From: Peptococcaceae bacterium BICA1-7
GTDB lineage: Bacteria > Bacillota > Desulfotomaculia > Desulfotomaculales > Desulfocucumaceae
DNA length: 64,000 nt
Assembly: GCA_000802095.1 (NCBI GenBank)
Contig: JUEB01000021.1
Span: 1 to 64,000 of the forward strand
Reading direction: 5' to 3'
A model generated the notes under the pieces. It was not told the DNA's origin. It ran no database searches and saw nothing but the letters and a program-made list of their open reading frames with translations. Of the stretch, positions 43,538 to 52,704 are shown one piece after another (position 1 is the stretch's first letter; every line of letters starts with the position of its first letter). Both the position numbers and the translations under genes were made by a program.

Positions 43538-44404
43538 GTGAATTGCCTGCAGAAGTGGATTATACCCGTTATCGCCCTGTTATTTGCAGCCCTGTCCAGT
43601 TACTGGCTCATTTCCGGGGAAGCAGAGAACAGCCCGGCAAATTTGCCAGGAGCTCTTAAGTCTGAGCCCGGCAGGGAATTCATGGACATCTCTCTTTATT
43701 ATGTCAAGTTCACGGACAGGGACTCCTACCTGGTAAGAGAAGTTCACCATGTTCCCTTTACCAATGACGGACCGCAGGCAGCGGTAAATGAGCTGATCAG
43801 CGGAAGCCCGCAGACAAACGGGGCCGCTAAAGTTCTTCCGGCCGGCACAAAGTTGCTTAACATCAGCATTAACACCGACGGACAGGCTGTAGTTAATTTT
43901 TCCGAAGAGGTTCTCAGCGCCAATGTTGGAGCCTCTGGCGAAATACTGGGAATACAGAGCATAGTAAACACCCTGACCGAATTCCCCCAGATAAAGAGCG
44001 TATCCTTCCAGGTAAACGGCCAGTTGGACAGCCGCACAAAGGACTGGTGGGGTCATATGGGCCTATACGATCAGCCCTTCAAAAGAAACCTTGAAAAGGT
44101 CAATGAGCCGGCCATATGGGTAACCCACCCGGTTGAAAACCAAACTGCCGGAGTTCCCCTGCTGGTAAAGGGCAGTGCCCTTACCCCCGGCGGCAGTGTA
44201 ACTGCCCGCCTGCTGGATGAAAACGGCAGTATGATAGCGGAAGGCACGGTGGATGGATTGCAGAAGGCCCCGGACAGGGGAGAATTTGAAATAGGGCTAA
44301 CCTTTAATCCGCCCGGCAAGGGAAAGGGCACCCTGGAAATATTCCCCGCCGGAAAGGGCGGGTCACCACAGGATATTGTAAAAATACCGATACTATGGCC
44401 GTAG
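43538..44404 (+). CDS. GerMN-domain lipoprotein-like protein with Gmad2 domain
   Basis: A 288-residue protein with an N-terminal membrane anchor (IIPVIALLFAALSSYWLI). A GerMN domain follows (residues about 50-180: DISLYYVKFTDRDSYLVREV, AAVNELISGSP, GTKLLNISINTDGQAVVNFS). The C-terminus is an immunoglobulin-like Gmad2 domain (AIWVTHPVENQTAGVPLLVKG). The pair is known from spore-germination-associated proteins of Firmicutes. GTG 43538 is the listed start and overlaps part of the GGGGGTG ribosome site, so the true start could be a few codons later. Confidence 0.88.
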   Translation: MNCLQKWIIPVIALLFAALSSYWLISGEAENSPANLPGALKSEPGREFMDISLYYVKFTDRDSYLVREVHHVPFTNDGPQAAVNELISGSPQTNGAAKVLPAGTKLLNISINTDGQAVVNFSEEVLSANVGASGEILGIQSIVNTLTEFPQIKSVSFQVNGQLDSRTKDWWGHMGLYDQPFKRNLEKVNEPAIWVTHPVENQTAGVPLLVKGSALTPGGSVTARLLDENGSMIAEGTVDGLQKAPDRGEFEIGLTFNPPGKGKGTLEIFPAGKGGSPQDIVKIPILWP

Positions 44405-44449
44405 CCGGGCATAGCTGATACCAAGTATGAATATAAGGAGGCAGGATCA

Positions 44450-44608
44450 TTGGCAAGACAAAAAGCTGTTGTTGCAGCGGACGTACTGGAAATAAACAAT
44501 GTCGAGACCGTTGCGGCCAGGGTGAAAAAAGACATATTATGGGTTGCCGTAAGCGTGGCGGTGGCTGTAGCCACAGGGCTTGCAGTAGGCAACTTCTTCA
44601 AATTTTAA
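44450..44608 (+). CDS. Small membrane protein, 52 residues
   Basis: TTG 44450 lies 9 bases after AGGAGG. The product has a soluble start (RQKAVVAADVLEINNVETVA) and a C-terminal hydrophobic helix (ILWVAVSVAVAVATGLAVG), i.e. a tail-anchored type. It starts 45 bases after the GerMN stop and ends at a terminator, so the two genes probably form an operon. A 176-codon frame on the opposite strand here is only a shadow. Confidence 0.65.
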   Translation: MARQKAVVAADVLEINNVETVAARVKKDILWVAVSVAVAVATGLAVGNFFKF

Positions 44609-44617
44609 ATAAGGCAT

Positions 44618-44649
44618 AAAAAAGGCCCCCCAAAGGGAGCCTTTTTTTT
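44618..44649. terminator. Bidirectional terminator after the GerMN operon
   Basis: A-run plus GGCCCCCC pairs with GGGAGCC and a T-run around CAAA; it serves the plus-strand operon and the convergent 84-residue gene. Confidence 0.85.
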
Positions 44650-44655
44650 ATTCCT

Positions 44656-44910
44656 TTACCTCAGCCAGTAATACCAGCCGGCCATTCCGGCAGCGATGAG
44701 TCCTATCTTTAGTGGAATAATTTTACCTTCACTGATTATGCCCTTCAGTTTAACCCACTCGGCAGCCGCCAGGGGAACCACAACTACAATGAAAATGGCT
44801 CTGGCTGCAGGTACAAAACCGGGATTATTAATGGTAAAAAACCACAGCAGCCCGGCCCAGGCCAGTATTGCCGCGGCTATCAGGGCCGGACCCCTTTGTT
44901 TGCTGTCCAT
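44656..44910 (-). CDS. Hypothetical membrane protein, 84 residues
   Basis: Three hydrophobic helices (ALIAAAILAWAGLLWFF, AIFIVVVVPLAAAEW, IGLIAAGMAGWYYWL) and little else. GGGGAG lies 9 bases before ATG 44910. Not recognised; no transport motif. Confidence 0.65.
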   Translation of the reverse strand: MDSKQRGPALIAAAILAWAGLLWFFTINNPGFVPAARAIFIVVVVPLAAAEWVKLKGIISEGKIIPLKIGLIAAGMAGWYYWLR

Positions 44911-45015
44911 TATATCACTCTCCCCGGTTATTACTTTCCTCCCCAGGACAATAAAATCCTTCCTTTTAACAATACAAAGGTATCTTTCATATGGTAAATC
45001 AAAAAGGTGATTTTT

Positions 45016-46080
45016 TTGTCCCTTAATCTGGTAAGAGTCCGGAGCGCCGGGGATATGGACTCCTTCATAGACCTTCCCCTTAATTTACCAGCCTACCGCC
45101 ACAAGGGTAAGGACCTCGGCCTGATACTGGAAACCGCCGGCAGCTTTAATCCCTCTCTCAACCCGGTGCACCGGCACATTAAAGCAGCCTTTTTTATGGT
45201 CTGCCGGGGTAAAGCTCCGGTGGGAAGAATAGCCGCCATTAAAGATATGCTTTATCCCAACAGGGACACTGGATTTTTCGGGTGCTTCGAATGCGCCAAC
45301 CTATCCGGGGCCGCTGCCCTGCTGCTGGATGCAGCAAAAAAATGGCTATGGGAAAAGGGGTGCCGTAAAATGATCGGGCCGGTCACCTTCAACACCAACC
45401 AGAAGGTGGGCTTTAAGCTGCAGGGCGCCCCCGCCCCCCAGCCCATGATCCCCGGCAACCCCTCTTACTATAATGACCTGATGAGAGAATCCGGCCTTAC
45501 CAAGCACACCGACCTGTACACATACAGCTGGCTGATTGACCAACGCCTTGAGGACTCCTTAAGGGAAAGGGGGGCCCAGGCCGGCCAAATGCCGGGAGTA
45601 GCCCTAAGACCTATAAATACTTCCGGACTGCAGGAAGCCGGCCTGGTGCGGAAAATCTATAATGGGTCAATGCAGGGCAGTTGGGGCTTTGTTCCCCTGA
45701 CCGCCGCCGAGTCCTCGGCCATGCTTAAGTACTGCTCGTCCCATGCAGACCCGGACTTGATGGTTACAGTATGGTATAGGGGGCTTCCGGCCGGCATGTT
45801 CATATTTCTCCCCACCGCCCTTTCCCCCAAAGCCCCCCCCAAATCAGTGAGGGCGGCAGTGATGGGAGTGCTGCCCCCCTTTCGCCGCACCGGGCTGGGG
45901 TCGTACATGATTGGATATCTGGAACAAATAGTCCGCAAAAAGGGCTACCGTCAGGTGGACATATCCATGATTCACGAGGGAAACGGCCCCATGCGTAATC
46001 TTCTGTCACGTACAGGAGCCGGTGTAACCGGCATATTCCGGGTATACCAGGACGACCGGGAAGCAAAGACTCCCGGATAA
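45016..46080 (+). CDS. GNAT-type N-acetyltransferase-like protein
   Basis: A 354-residue protein. The C-terminal part has the acetyl-CoA-binding GNAT pattern AAVMGVLPPFRRTGLGSYMIGYL, followed by MIHEGNGPMRNLLSRTGA. The N-terminal half (RHIKAAFFMVCRGKAPVGRIAAI, then TFNTNQKVGFKLQG) resembles a second, degenerate GNAT-like half, as in large uncharacterised acyltransferases. TTG 45016 lies just after AAAGGTGAT; the GTG at 45007 is inside that site. Substrate unknown. Confidence 0.78.
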   Translation: MSLNLVRVRSAGDMDSFIDLPLNLPAYRHKGKDLGLILETAGSFNPSLNPVHRHIKAAFFMVCRGKAPVGRIAAIKDMLYPNRDTGFFGCFECANLSGAAALLLDAAKKWLWEKGCRKMIGPVTFNTNQKVGFKLQGAPAPQPMIPGNPSYYNDLMRESGLTKHTDLYTYSWLIDQRLEDSLRERGAQAGQMPGVALRPINTSGLQEAGLVRKIYNGSMQGSWGFVPLTAAESSAMLKYCSSHADPDLMVTVWYRGLPAGMFIFLPTALSPKAPPKSVRAAVMGVLPPFRRTGLGSYMIGYLEQIVRKKGYRQVDISMIHEGNGPMRNLLSRTGAGVTGIFRVYQDDREAKTPG

Positions 46081-46311
46081 AAAAAAGCCCCGCCGGACAG
46101 GCGGGACATGAGAGAGATTTAGGAGGCTGGTTCACTGCCTAATGCAGCATTATAATTTTACCCTGTGTCAATTATTTTTATCCCTTATAAAAACAGTTGC
46201 CGCAAAACCTGTCCCGGAGGAGGAGGAACAGTCATTTAAAGGATTTTGCCTTATTAATATATAATTAGATAAATGCTTACAAAAAAACTGTTTTATAAAG
46301 GTATGATTGCT

Positions 46312-47613
46312 ATGACTGACTACCTTATCTGCGGGGGACTGCTGGTGACCTCGGGGGGCACGGTGCCCAACGCAGGCATACTGGTTACCAGGGGAAAAAT
46401 TGCGGCTCCGGGGGCCCCGGGCCCCGGGGGACTGTACCCTGGATTTTGCTGCTCCATGGGACGGCCCGGGCGGCGGCCGGTCTCCCCGGACCCGGGCAGC
46501 AGCGGGACCTCCAAAAACTGCTGTGTTGGGGACCAGTGCTCCAGGGAGTGTGTGGAAATAGACGCCAGCGGGCTAATGATCAGCCCGGGCTTTATAGATC
46601 TACATGTGCACGGCGGCAATGGCTGCGACATAATGGACGGCACTGCGGCAGCTATTAAGGAAATTGCCTCCTACCACGCCATGGGAGGGACAACCTCCTT
46701 TCTGGCCACGGCGGCCCCGGCTCCCAAAGACAGGCTGCAAAAATTGCTGACTGCGCTAAGCGGGCTGTCTATGAAGTTTACCGGCGGCGCCCAGCTGCTG
46801 GGAATACACATGGAGGGACCTTATATCAATCCCCTCAGGGCCGGAGCCATCAACCCGGCCCACCTGAGGAAAGTAAGCACCTCTGAAATGGCAGACTTTA
46901 TTTTAGCCGGTGAGGGAACTCTGAAGATGGTTACCGTTGCCCCGGAGTTGCCGGGCAGCAGCGAGCTGATAAAAATGCTGGTCGGAGAGGGCATAATAGT
47001 CTCTGCCGGTCACTCAGAGGCGGACTACGAAACTGCGGTGGCATCCTTTAAGAACGGGGTCACTCACGCCATTCATCTGTTCAACGCCTCGGCCCCCCTT
47101 CACCACCGGGAGCCCGGACTGGTGGGGGCAGTGCTGGCGGAAAGGGATATAACGGCCGAAATAATAGCCGACGGGCGTCACCTTCACCCGGCTATGCTCA
47201 AAATGCTGTATTCCATTAAGGGGAACAGAGGCCTTACGCTGGCCACCGATGCCGTCTCCGCTGCCGGCCGACCGGACGGTGACTATCTTTTCAACGGCAG
47301 GAGAATAATCATGGAGAAGGGTCAGGTAACCCTGCCTGAAGGGCCCATGGCAGGGAGTTCTCTTACCATGGTGAAGGCAGTTAAGAACATGGTGGGCATG
47401 GCCGGGATACCCCTTCACGAGGCTGTCCGCATGGCTAGCCTGAACCCGGCCCGGCTGCTGGGCAGGGAGAATTACAAAGGCGCCCTGGCGCCGGGCATGG
47501 ACGCCGACATCGTCCTACTGGACAGCAGTTTTAATGTCAGACTTACCATGGTGTGCGGTGAGATAGTCTACAGCAACCTCCGTATACCACAAAAAAAGAA
47601 GGCCGGGAAGTGA
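46312..47613 (+). CDS. nagA: N-acetylglucosamine-6-phosphate deacetylase with Cys-rich insertion
   Basis: A 433-residue amidohydrolase converting GlcNAc-6-phosphate to glucosamine-6-phosphate in cell-wall sugar recycling. Metal-site motifs are FIDLHVHGGNG, LLGIHMEGPYI, SAGHSEADY, IADGRHLHP and ATDAVSAAG. The small beta domain is broken after GKIAAPG by about 45 extra residues rich in Gly, Pro, Ser and Cys (GFCCSMG, KNCCVGDQCSREC) before the sequence resumes with IDASGLMISPG. ATG 46312 is preferred over 46273 because AAAGGT lies about 10 bases upstream. The insertion could be a metal site or a tolerated expansion. Confidence 0.92.
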   Translation: MTDYLICGGLLVTSGGTVPNAGILVTRGKIAAPGAPGPGGLYPGFCCSMGRPGRRPVSPDPGSSGTSKNCCVGDQCSRECVEIDASGLMISPGFIDLHVHGGNGCDIMDGTAAAIKEIASYHAMGGTTSFLATAAPAPKDRLQKLLTALSGLSMKFTGGAQLLGIHMEGPYINPLRAGAINPAHLRKVSTSEMADFILAGEGTLKMVTVAPELPGSSELIKMLVGEGIIVSAGHSEADYETAVASFKNGVTHAIHLFNASAPLHHREPGLVGAVLAERDITAEIIADGRHLHPAMLKMLYSIKGNRGLTLATDAVSAAGRPDGDYLFNGRRIIMEKGQVTLPEGPMAGSSLTMVKAVKNMVGMAGIPLHEAVRMASLNPARLLGRENYKGALAPGMDADIVLLDSSFNVRLTMVCGEIVYSNLRIPQKKKAGK

Positions 47614-47848
47614 AAAACCGCCTTCCGGCGGTGCCGTCTTACAGACGGCGTGGAGACAGGAGACTGCTTAAAGGTAATACCTACGGTCGGGAGACAGTAG
47701 ACAGGAGTTATATGCCATCCTTTTAATCATATCTTCACCCAGTGTTTATCACTGCATCCTTTCTTAAAAAAAGGACCAAAACTTGTTTTATTCTTTTGTC
47801 TCCTGTCTCCTGTCTCCTGTCTCCTGACTTTATAGATAGGCCCTTCAG
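47612..47848. repeat. Dispersed heptad repeat element with CTCCTGT tandem
   Basis: Left part nearly matches 39451-39545 (CCGCC/GGCGG hairpin, GCCGTCT/AGACGGC, GGAGACAGGAGACTGC, GGTCGGGAGACAG). The right arm is a tandem of TGTCTCC heptads near 47803-47825. It separates convergent nagA and gatD; the first hairpin may act as nagA's terminator. Confidence 0.75.
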
Positions 47849-48592
47849 CTAATTTCCCAGCAGTCTTTTCAGCATTACATTAGTGGCCGACATTTCAATG
47901 CTGTCGTTAAGGGGCTTTAAGGGAATTGACCACTTCCTCTTTACTGCGCAGGCAATCAGGTAGTCTGTTATAAAGGGATTTTTGGGCAGCATTGGACCAT
48001 GCAGATATGAGCAGATTACATTTTTATAGCGGGCCCCTTCCATACCGTCCCGTCCGTTGTTGCCGTGCCCGGCCAGGACCTTTCCCAGAGGGTCCAGCCT
48101 GCCCAGGTGGGTGCGCCCGGAATGATTTTCAAAGCCGGTGATCCTCTGAGTTACTCCCCCCAGGTCCACTTCCACGGCCACATTACCTATCAGTCTGGTT
48201 TCTCCTCCCTCGGTGTATAGGTCAAGCAGGCCCAGTCCTGGTATTACATCCCCGGCCAGTGTCTTATAATACTTCCCCAGCAGCTGGTAGCCCCCGCAAA
48301 TGGCCAGCAGGGGCACCCCGTCCTCTATGGCGGCCTGAAGGGCGCCGGATTTTTCCACCAGGTCGGCGGCCATCAGGTTTTGCTCCCTGTCTGATCCCCC
48401 GCCCAAAAAAATAAAGTCCATCCGTTCAAAGTCAACACTGTCTCCAATATTGACCTGATGAATAGTTACCTCTATTTCCCGCCACAGGCACCTCATTCGG
48501 TAAGCCATTATATTTCCCCTGTCACCGTACAGGTTTAAGAGGTCAGGATACATGTGGCAGATATTCAGCCGGGGTCTGATCCCTATTGGCAT
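47849..48592 (-). CDS. gatD: Lipid II isoglutaminyl synthase, glutaminase subunit
   Basis: A 247-residue class I (CobB/CobQ-like) glutamine amidotransferase. The nucleophile Cys is in LLAICGGYQLLG and the catalytic His is in ICSYLHGPMLPKNP. With MurT it amidates the D-Glu of lipid II. ATG 48592 overlaps the murT end by 50 bases, showing translational coupling. Confidence 0.95.
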   Translation of the reverse strand: MPIGIRPRLNICHMYPDLLNLYGDRGNIMAYRMRCLWREIEVTIHQVNIGDSVDFERMDFIFLGGGSDREQNLMAADLVEKSGALQAAIEDGVPLLAICGGYQLLGKYYKTLAGDVIPGLGLLDLYTEGGETRLIGNVAVEVDLGGVTQRITGFENHSGRTHLGRLDPLGKVLAGHGNNGRDGMEGARYKNVICSYLHGPMLPKNPFITDYLIACAVKRKWSIPLKPLNDSIEMSATNVMLKRLLGN

Positions 48593-49952
48593 AGCCGCTC
48601 AAAATCCTTTCCACCGGCCACAGTGCTGTATAGGTAGACAGAATGCAGGCTTTCCCCGCGCCACCATTAAGCACCCTGCTGACCGCCTCATTAAAATCGC
48701 TCTCCACCATCAGCCTGAACTCCTGTATACCTGCATATTTGAGCCTCAGGGCCATTTCCTCGGCCCTGAGGCCGGAGCAGACAAAATTGATCCTATCCTG
48801 GCAGTCCGCCAGTATCTCGAAGTCCACATCCCAGAGCCAGGATATATCCCGTCCGTCGGCATCGTTGTCGTTTATGGCGATCATTACATCCAGGCCGCCG
48901 TCGGACATTTCCACCAGGGCGCCGATACCCTCGTTAAATCCCGTGGGATTTTTAACCAGGTTCAGGTAAACCTGCTTTCCACGATAGTCAAACCTCTCCA
49001 TCCTGCCGGTGGCCGGGCGGTAGCCCTTGAGAAAAACAGCGGCCCTTTGCGGGTCCATATCCAGCAGAAGGGCTGTGGAATAGGCAGCCAGAGCATTATA
49101 AAGGTTGTACATACCGTAAACAGGAACTTCCAGTGATACCGACGAACCCTGCCTGAATCTCACCCTGCACTGGGTAAAGGATCCTCCCCGGCGGGGAGAG
49201 GTGCCCTCCACGTCGGGATCGGGCCTGGAGAAGCCGCAGCCCGGGCAGCCATATGCTCCCAGCTGGCTGTACTGATAATAGCGGTAGGCCAGCTCGTGGC
49301 CGCAAAACGGGCAGAATTTGGCCTCCCTGGCAGCAGCACCCTGGCTGGTGACTCCCCCGTGCTCGGCCACCCCGTAAAAAACAGACTGCAGCCCTGTGCT
49401 CCTGCCCATCTGTGCCACCAGGGGATCATCGGCGTTTAATACCAGCCTGATTCCCTCCATCTCCTTAAGGGCGTTGCGCACAAGAGCTATGGTCCTGTCC
49501 AGTTCACCGTACCGGTCCAGCTGATCCCTGAAAAAGTTTGTTATTACTACACACCGTGGCCTTACCCGGGAGGCAACACCCGGAAAAGCCGCCTCATCCA
49601 CTTCAAGACAGGCATAATCAAAGGCCCGGCTATTTAAAAAGTCCATCTCCCTGGCAAAGGCAGTTGCTATACCGGTTATCAGGTTGGCCCCTTCCCTGTT
49701 TATCAAAACCCTGCAGCCGCCCGCCTCAAGTATCCTGGCAATCATATTGTTGGTGGTGGTCTTGCCGTTAGTGCCGGTGACCACAATAACCCCCTTACCG
49801 ATCCGTGAAGACAGGTCGCTGATCAGCCCCGGATAAATCTTTAAGGCAACCCTGCCGGGCAGTGCAGTTCCCTTTCCCCTGCCCAGGATCTTTATTATAA
49901 AAACCAGTATCTTGGCGGCAAAAAGGGCCATAAAAAGCCTTGCCTTTCTCAA
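48543..49952 (-). CDS. murT: Lipid II isoglutaminyl synthase, Mur-ligase subunit
   Basis: A 469-residue Mur-ligase-like protein with ATP site VVTGTNGKTTTNNM, LEVDEAAF, and a four-Cys zinc ribbon inserted in the middle domain (FCPFCGHELAY, then GCPGCGFSRPD), the hallmark of MurT. The C-terminal DUF1727 part contains AINDNDADGRDISWLWD. TTG 49952 follows GGAGG by 6 bases. It forms the active complex with GatD. Confidence 0.96.
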   Translation of the reverse strand: MRKARLFMALFAAKILVFIIKILGRGKGTALPGRVALKIYPGLISDLSSRIGKGVIVVTGTNGKTTTNNMIARILEAGGCRVLINREGANLITGIATAFAREMDFLNSRAFDYACLEVDEAAFPGVASRVRPRCVVITNFFRDQLDRYGELDRTIALVRNALKEMEGIRLVLNADDPLVAQMGRSTGLQSVFYGVAEHGGVTSQGAAAREAKFCPFCGHELAYRYYQYSQLGAYGCPGCGFSRPDPDVEGTSPRRGGSFTQCRVRFRQGSSVSLEVPVYGMYNLYNALAAYSTALLLDMDPQRAAVFLKGYRPATGRMERFDYRGKQVYLNLVKNPTGFNEGIGALVEMSDGGLDVMIAINDNDADGRDISWLWDVDFEILADCQDRINFVCSGLRAEEMALRLKYAGIQEFRLMVESDFNEAVSRVLNGGAGKACILSTYTALWPVERILSGYANRDQTPAEYLPHVS

Positions 49953-49974
49953 ATTGTACCTCCAGGCTTTATTT

Positions 49975-50075
49975 TTAAGTCCTTGAAATTATAAGGAATG
50001 CCCCAACTATTCTGACTCCTGAATTCTGACTTCTGTATTCCGACCGCATAGTAATTCAGTATAAGCATTCTCACG
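49975..50075. repeat. Dispersed heptad repeat (right half)
   Basis: TTATAAGGAATGCC, ACTATTCTGACTCCTGAATT, TTCTGTATTCCGACCGC and TTCAGTATAAGCATT match the right halves of copies at 39590-39675 and 59463-59547. It lies between murT and the ECF transporter genes. Confidence 0.72.
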
Positions 50076-50107
50076 TATTATATCCTGAAAAAGGAGGCGG
50101 TTAGACG

Positions 50108-51631
50108 TTATCTTACCCCGGGTACTGTAACAGACGAGGTATATACCGTCCTTTCATACTCTCCAGGCTTTTGGAGGGAGGGATCTGAGAAGGTGCAGGT
50201 AAACAGCCAGTGGCCCTTTTCAAAAAATGTAAAGTTTAACCTTCCGTCCTCCCCGGTCTCACCCTGCCACGGGTAGCCATCCCCCTCGAAAAAATGATAG
50301 GTGGCCTTTACCACCGCTCCGGGAAGGGGGCGGCCGTCCAGTGATACCCTTATGGTCACGGATTTTCCCAGGCCATAGTCACCATATTCTTCACAATATA
50401 CCTCAAGTCCTTCCGGCCCGGCAGCGCCAGGTCTGCCCGGCACATCGTGCCCCACCGGCACCGGCAGCCTTGCCTTCTGCAGAAGCCTTTCTCCCCCTGC
50501 CACCGTTTGGCTCTCCAGCACCAGGTCATAGAAGCCCTCGCTGTTGGCGAAGAAGGCTATCCTGTTATAATCGTCCCCTCCCGGACCTATGTCGGCATCA
50601 AGTGCACTGCCCGAGGGGTCAACAGCGTACCCCGTCCAGGTCCGGGCATCGGCCCCGCTTTCCCGGCGCATCATCCGTCCCCACAGTGCCTTGGCCTGCA
50701 CCACCCCCTGGTGATAGTGCAGATGATCGGGCTCAAGCCAGATTATTTGCTTTTGAGCACTACCGGCTGTATCCTCCATGTCTTCCTCCCGTCCTTTCTC
50801 CGGTCCCCCCGCGCCTCCACCGCCAAGCCCGGCAATGATCTCCGCGGCCTCGGCTATGGTCAGGGGCAGAGGGCTTACACCCAGCTGCGGGACCCTTAAA
50901 AAAACTCTGCTTACCACCGGCAGTCGAAGCTGCGCCTGGTCCACCAGTTCAGGGTCCCTCAATAGATCCCGGCCTCCCTGGGCCAGTGTCTTCCCATCCT
51001 TTATTATAACCACCTGATCGGCCCACTCCACCGCAAAATCAACATCATGGGTGGCTATTATAATGGTCTGCCCACGGTGGTGCATTTGATTCAGTATTTC
51101 CTCCAGGGTGTCTTTACCCCGGGGGTCAAGAAAGGCCATGGGCTCGTCCAGCACAACTATTTCCGGCAGCATGGCCAGAACCCCTGCAATGGCCACTCTC
51201 TTTTTCTGCCCGTAGCTCAGGTGATAAGGGGTTTTACCCCCATAGCCCGACATGCCTACAGCCTCCAGGGCGCCATTTACCCGGCTTTCTATTTCCTGAC
51301 GGTCAAGCCCCATATTCTTGGGGCCAAAGGATACATCCTCCCACACCGTGGACGAAAAAACCTGGTCGTCGGGGTCCTGGAAAACCATTCCCACCTTTGA
51401 CCTGACCCATTTTTGAGATTTTTTGTTTATTTCGCGGCCCAGCACTGAAACCCTTCCGCTGCCGGCAAGGTTAATGCCGTTAAGGTGCAGCAGCAGTGTA
51501 GATTTTCCCGCCCCGTTGGGTCCTAAAAGGGCCACCCTTTCACCCTTCGACAAGGAAAGGGAAAGGCCCCTAAGGGCCTCTGTGCCGTCTCTATAAGTAA
51601 AACAGATGTCTTCCAGCTCTATTATGGCCAA
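50108..51631 (-). CDS. ECF/cobalt-type ABC transporter ATPase fused to DUF4198-like domain
   Basis: A 507-residue chain. Residues 1-270 are a complete CbiO/EcfA-type ATPase: Walker [13 protein letters not shown]-loop VFQDPDDQ, signature [13 protein letters not shown], Walker [14 protein letters not shown] and switch His IATHD. After a Gly/Glu-rich linker (about 272-298), residues 300-507 look like the DUF4198 nickel/cobalt-associated domain ([51 protein letters not shown]). DUF4198 proteins are normally extracytoplasmic, yet no membrane segment joins the two here. GGAGGAAG stands just before an in-frame ATG near 50780, so the second part might also be made separately. TTG 51631 is the start. 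Confidence 0.88.
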   Translation of the reverse strand: MAIIELEDICFTYRDGTEALRGLSLSLSKGERVALLGPNGAGKSTLLLHLNGINLAGSGRVSVLGREINKKSQKWVRSKVGMVFQDPDDQVFSSTVWEDVSFGPKNMGLDRQEIESRVNGALEAVGMSGYGGKTPYHLSYGQKKRVAIAGVLAMLPEIVVLDEPMAFLDPRGKDTLEEILNQMHHRGQTIIIATHDVDFAVEWADQVVIIKDGKTLAQGGRDLLRDPELVDQAQLRLPVVSRVFLRVPQLGVSPLPLTIAEAAEIIAGLGGGGAGGPEKGREEDMEDTAGSAQKQIIWLEPDHLHYHQGVVQAKALWGRMMRRESGADARTWTGYAVDPSGSALDADIGPGGDDYNRIAFFANSEGFYDLVLESQTVAGGERLLQKARLPVPVGHDVPGRPGAAGPEGLEVYCEEYGDYGLGKSVTIRVSLDGRPLPGAVVKATYHFFEGDGYPWQGETGEDGRLNFTFFEKGHWLFTCTFSDPSLQKPGEYERTVYTSSVTVPGVR

Positions 51632-51670
51632 TTTTTATCCATCCCCGTCACTGTATTTGTCAGCCCCGGG

Positions 51671-52471
51671 CTAAAACTTCCCGGTCAGGGTCCCGCTTTC
51701 GAAAAGCCTCAGTCCTGCCGCCACCGCCAGAACACCCATGCCCCAGCAAATGTCAGCCCAGCCTGGCCTGACGGCTGTAGAAGGTCTCTCCTCAGACGAA
51801 TAGCCCCTGGACAGCATAGCGCTGTATATCCTCTCTCCCCTATCCCAGGAGCGGATAAAAAGAACTCCCACCAAATTTCCCAGTGTCCTGAAGGTATTCA
51901 TATCAAGTAAAGTCCTTCCCTCGCTGAAACACCTGGCTTTTCGGGCAACCTTCATCCTCTTTACCTCGTCACCCAGAACATAAATGTACCTAAAGGTAAA
52001 CTCCAGCACCTGTACAAAAACACCGGGAACCCTGAGCTCTTTTAGCGCCCTCATCAGATCTGAAAAGGAGGTGGAGGCGGTAAGCACATTTATGGCCAGC
52101 ACCGCTCCCAGCACCCTCAGGGATAGTATGGCAGCCCGGTCCAGGCCCTGGTCGGTGGCGCTGAGGCTCAAAAGCCCCAGATTAAGGCTAAACACCGCCT
52201 GGCCAGGCACCACAAAGGGTAGAAGGACCAGTATAAATCCTGTGAAGGGCAGCACCAGCGCTATTCTTCCCAGCAGCCGGCCAGGGGCTATGCCGGTGGC
52301 CAGCGCCAGGGCCGCCATCATGCCGGCCGCCGCGGCCAGGAACGGTACCGAGGTCAAAGACGATACCACGGCCACAAAGCCGAATATAGCCACCAGCTTC
52401 ACCCTGGGATCAACCTTGAACAGCGATTTTTCAGTTTGCATGGGGGCCTCGTGGTGAGCTGCCGTGCACAT
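51671..52471 (-). CDS. ECF transporter transmembrane subunit (CbiQ/EcfT type)
   Basis: A 266-residue membrane protein with six or so helices and the coupling motif around VFVQVLEFTFRYIYVLGDEVKRMKVARKAR plus a later ARG-like segment SAMLSRGYSSEERP. EcfT links a substrate-binding S component to the ATPases. GGGAG precedes ATG 52471. The ATPase gene follows 39 bases downstream, but no S component (cbiM, cbiN or other) is in the window, so the substrate, perhaps a metal given DUF4198, is uncertain. Confidence 0.9.
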   Translation of the reverse strand: MCTAAHHEAPMQTEKSLFKVDPRVKLVAIFGFVAVVSSLTSVPFLAAAAGMMAALALATGIAPGRLLGRIALVLPFTGFILVLLPFVVPGQAVFSLNLGLLSLSATDQGLDRAAILSLRVLGAVLAINVLTASTSFSDLMRALKELRVPGVFVQVLEFTFRYIYVLGDEVKRMKVARKARCFSEGRTLLDMNTFRTLGNLVGVLFIRSWDRGERIYSAMLSRGYSSEERPSTAVRPGWADICWGMGVLAVAAGLRLFESGTLTGKF

Positions 52472-52624
52472 ATTAATTCTCCCATCCGGCGTTACGCCCT
52501 ATAAAATAATAATAGCCATTAAGATCTGATATTAAACCGCTTCAGCGGCACAGACCTTCATGGCCATCTTTATAATCATTATTATTTTTTTATGTAAGCG
52601 CCTTTTCCAGGCAAGTGGAGCCTT

Positions 52625-52669
52625 CCTGGCCCCGTTGTATAATATTATATCTTTTTCAACGGGGCCAGG
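52625..52669. repeat. 13-bp perfect inverted repeat with AT-rich loop
   Basis: CCTGGCCCCGTTG and CAACGGGGCCAGG surround a 19-base loop containing TATAATATTATAT. It lies in the divergent gap between ecfT and tetR. It may be a stand-alone operator or cruciform; 52472-52704 shows no convincing gene. Confidence 0.55.
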
Positions 52670-52704
52670 CAATAAAAAATTTTTTGCTGTTTTATTTACA
52701 TATA

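Noticed and set aside
44071-44601. 176-codon minus-strand ORF
   Set aside because: Shadow of the GerMN gene and of the 52-residue gene, both of which have ribosome sites and recognisable features.
47795-47830. Tandem TGTCTCC heptads as a CRISPR array
   Set aside because: The unit is 7 bp with no spacers; it is part of the heptad-repeat family.
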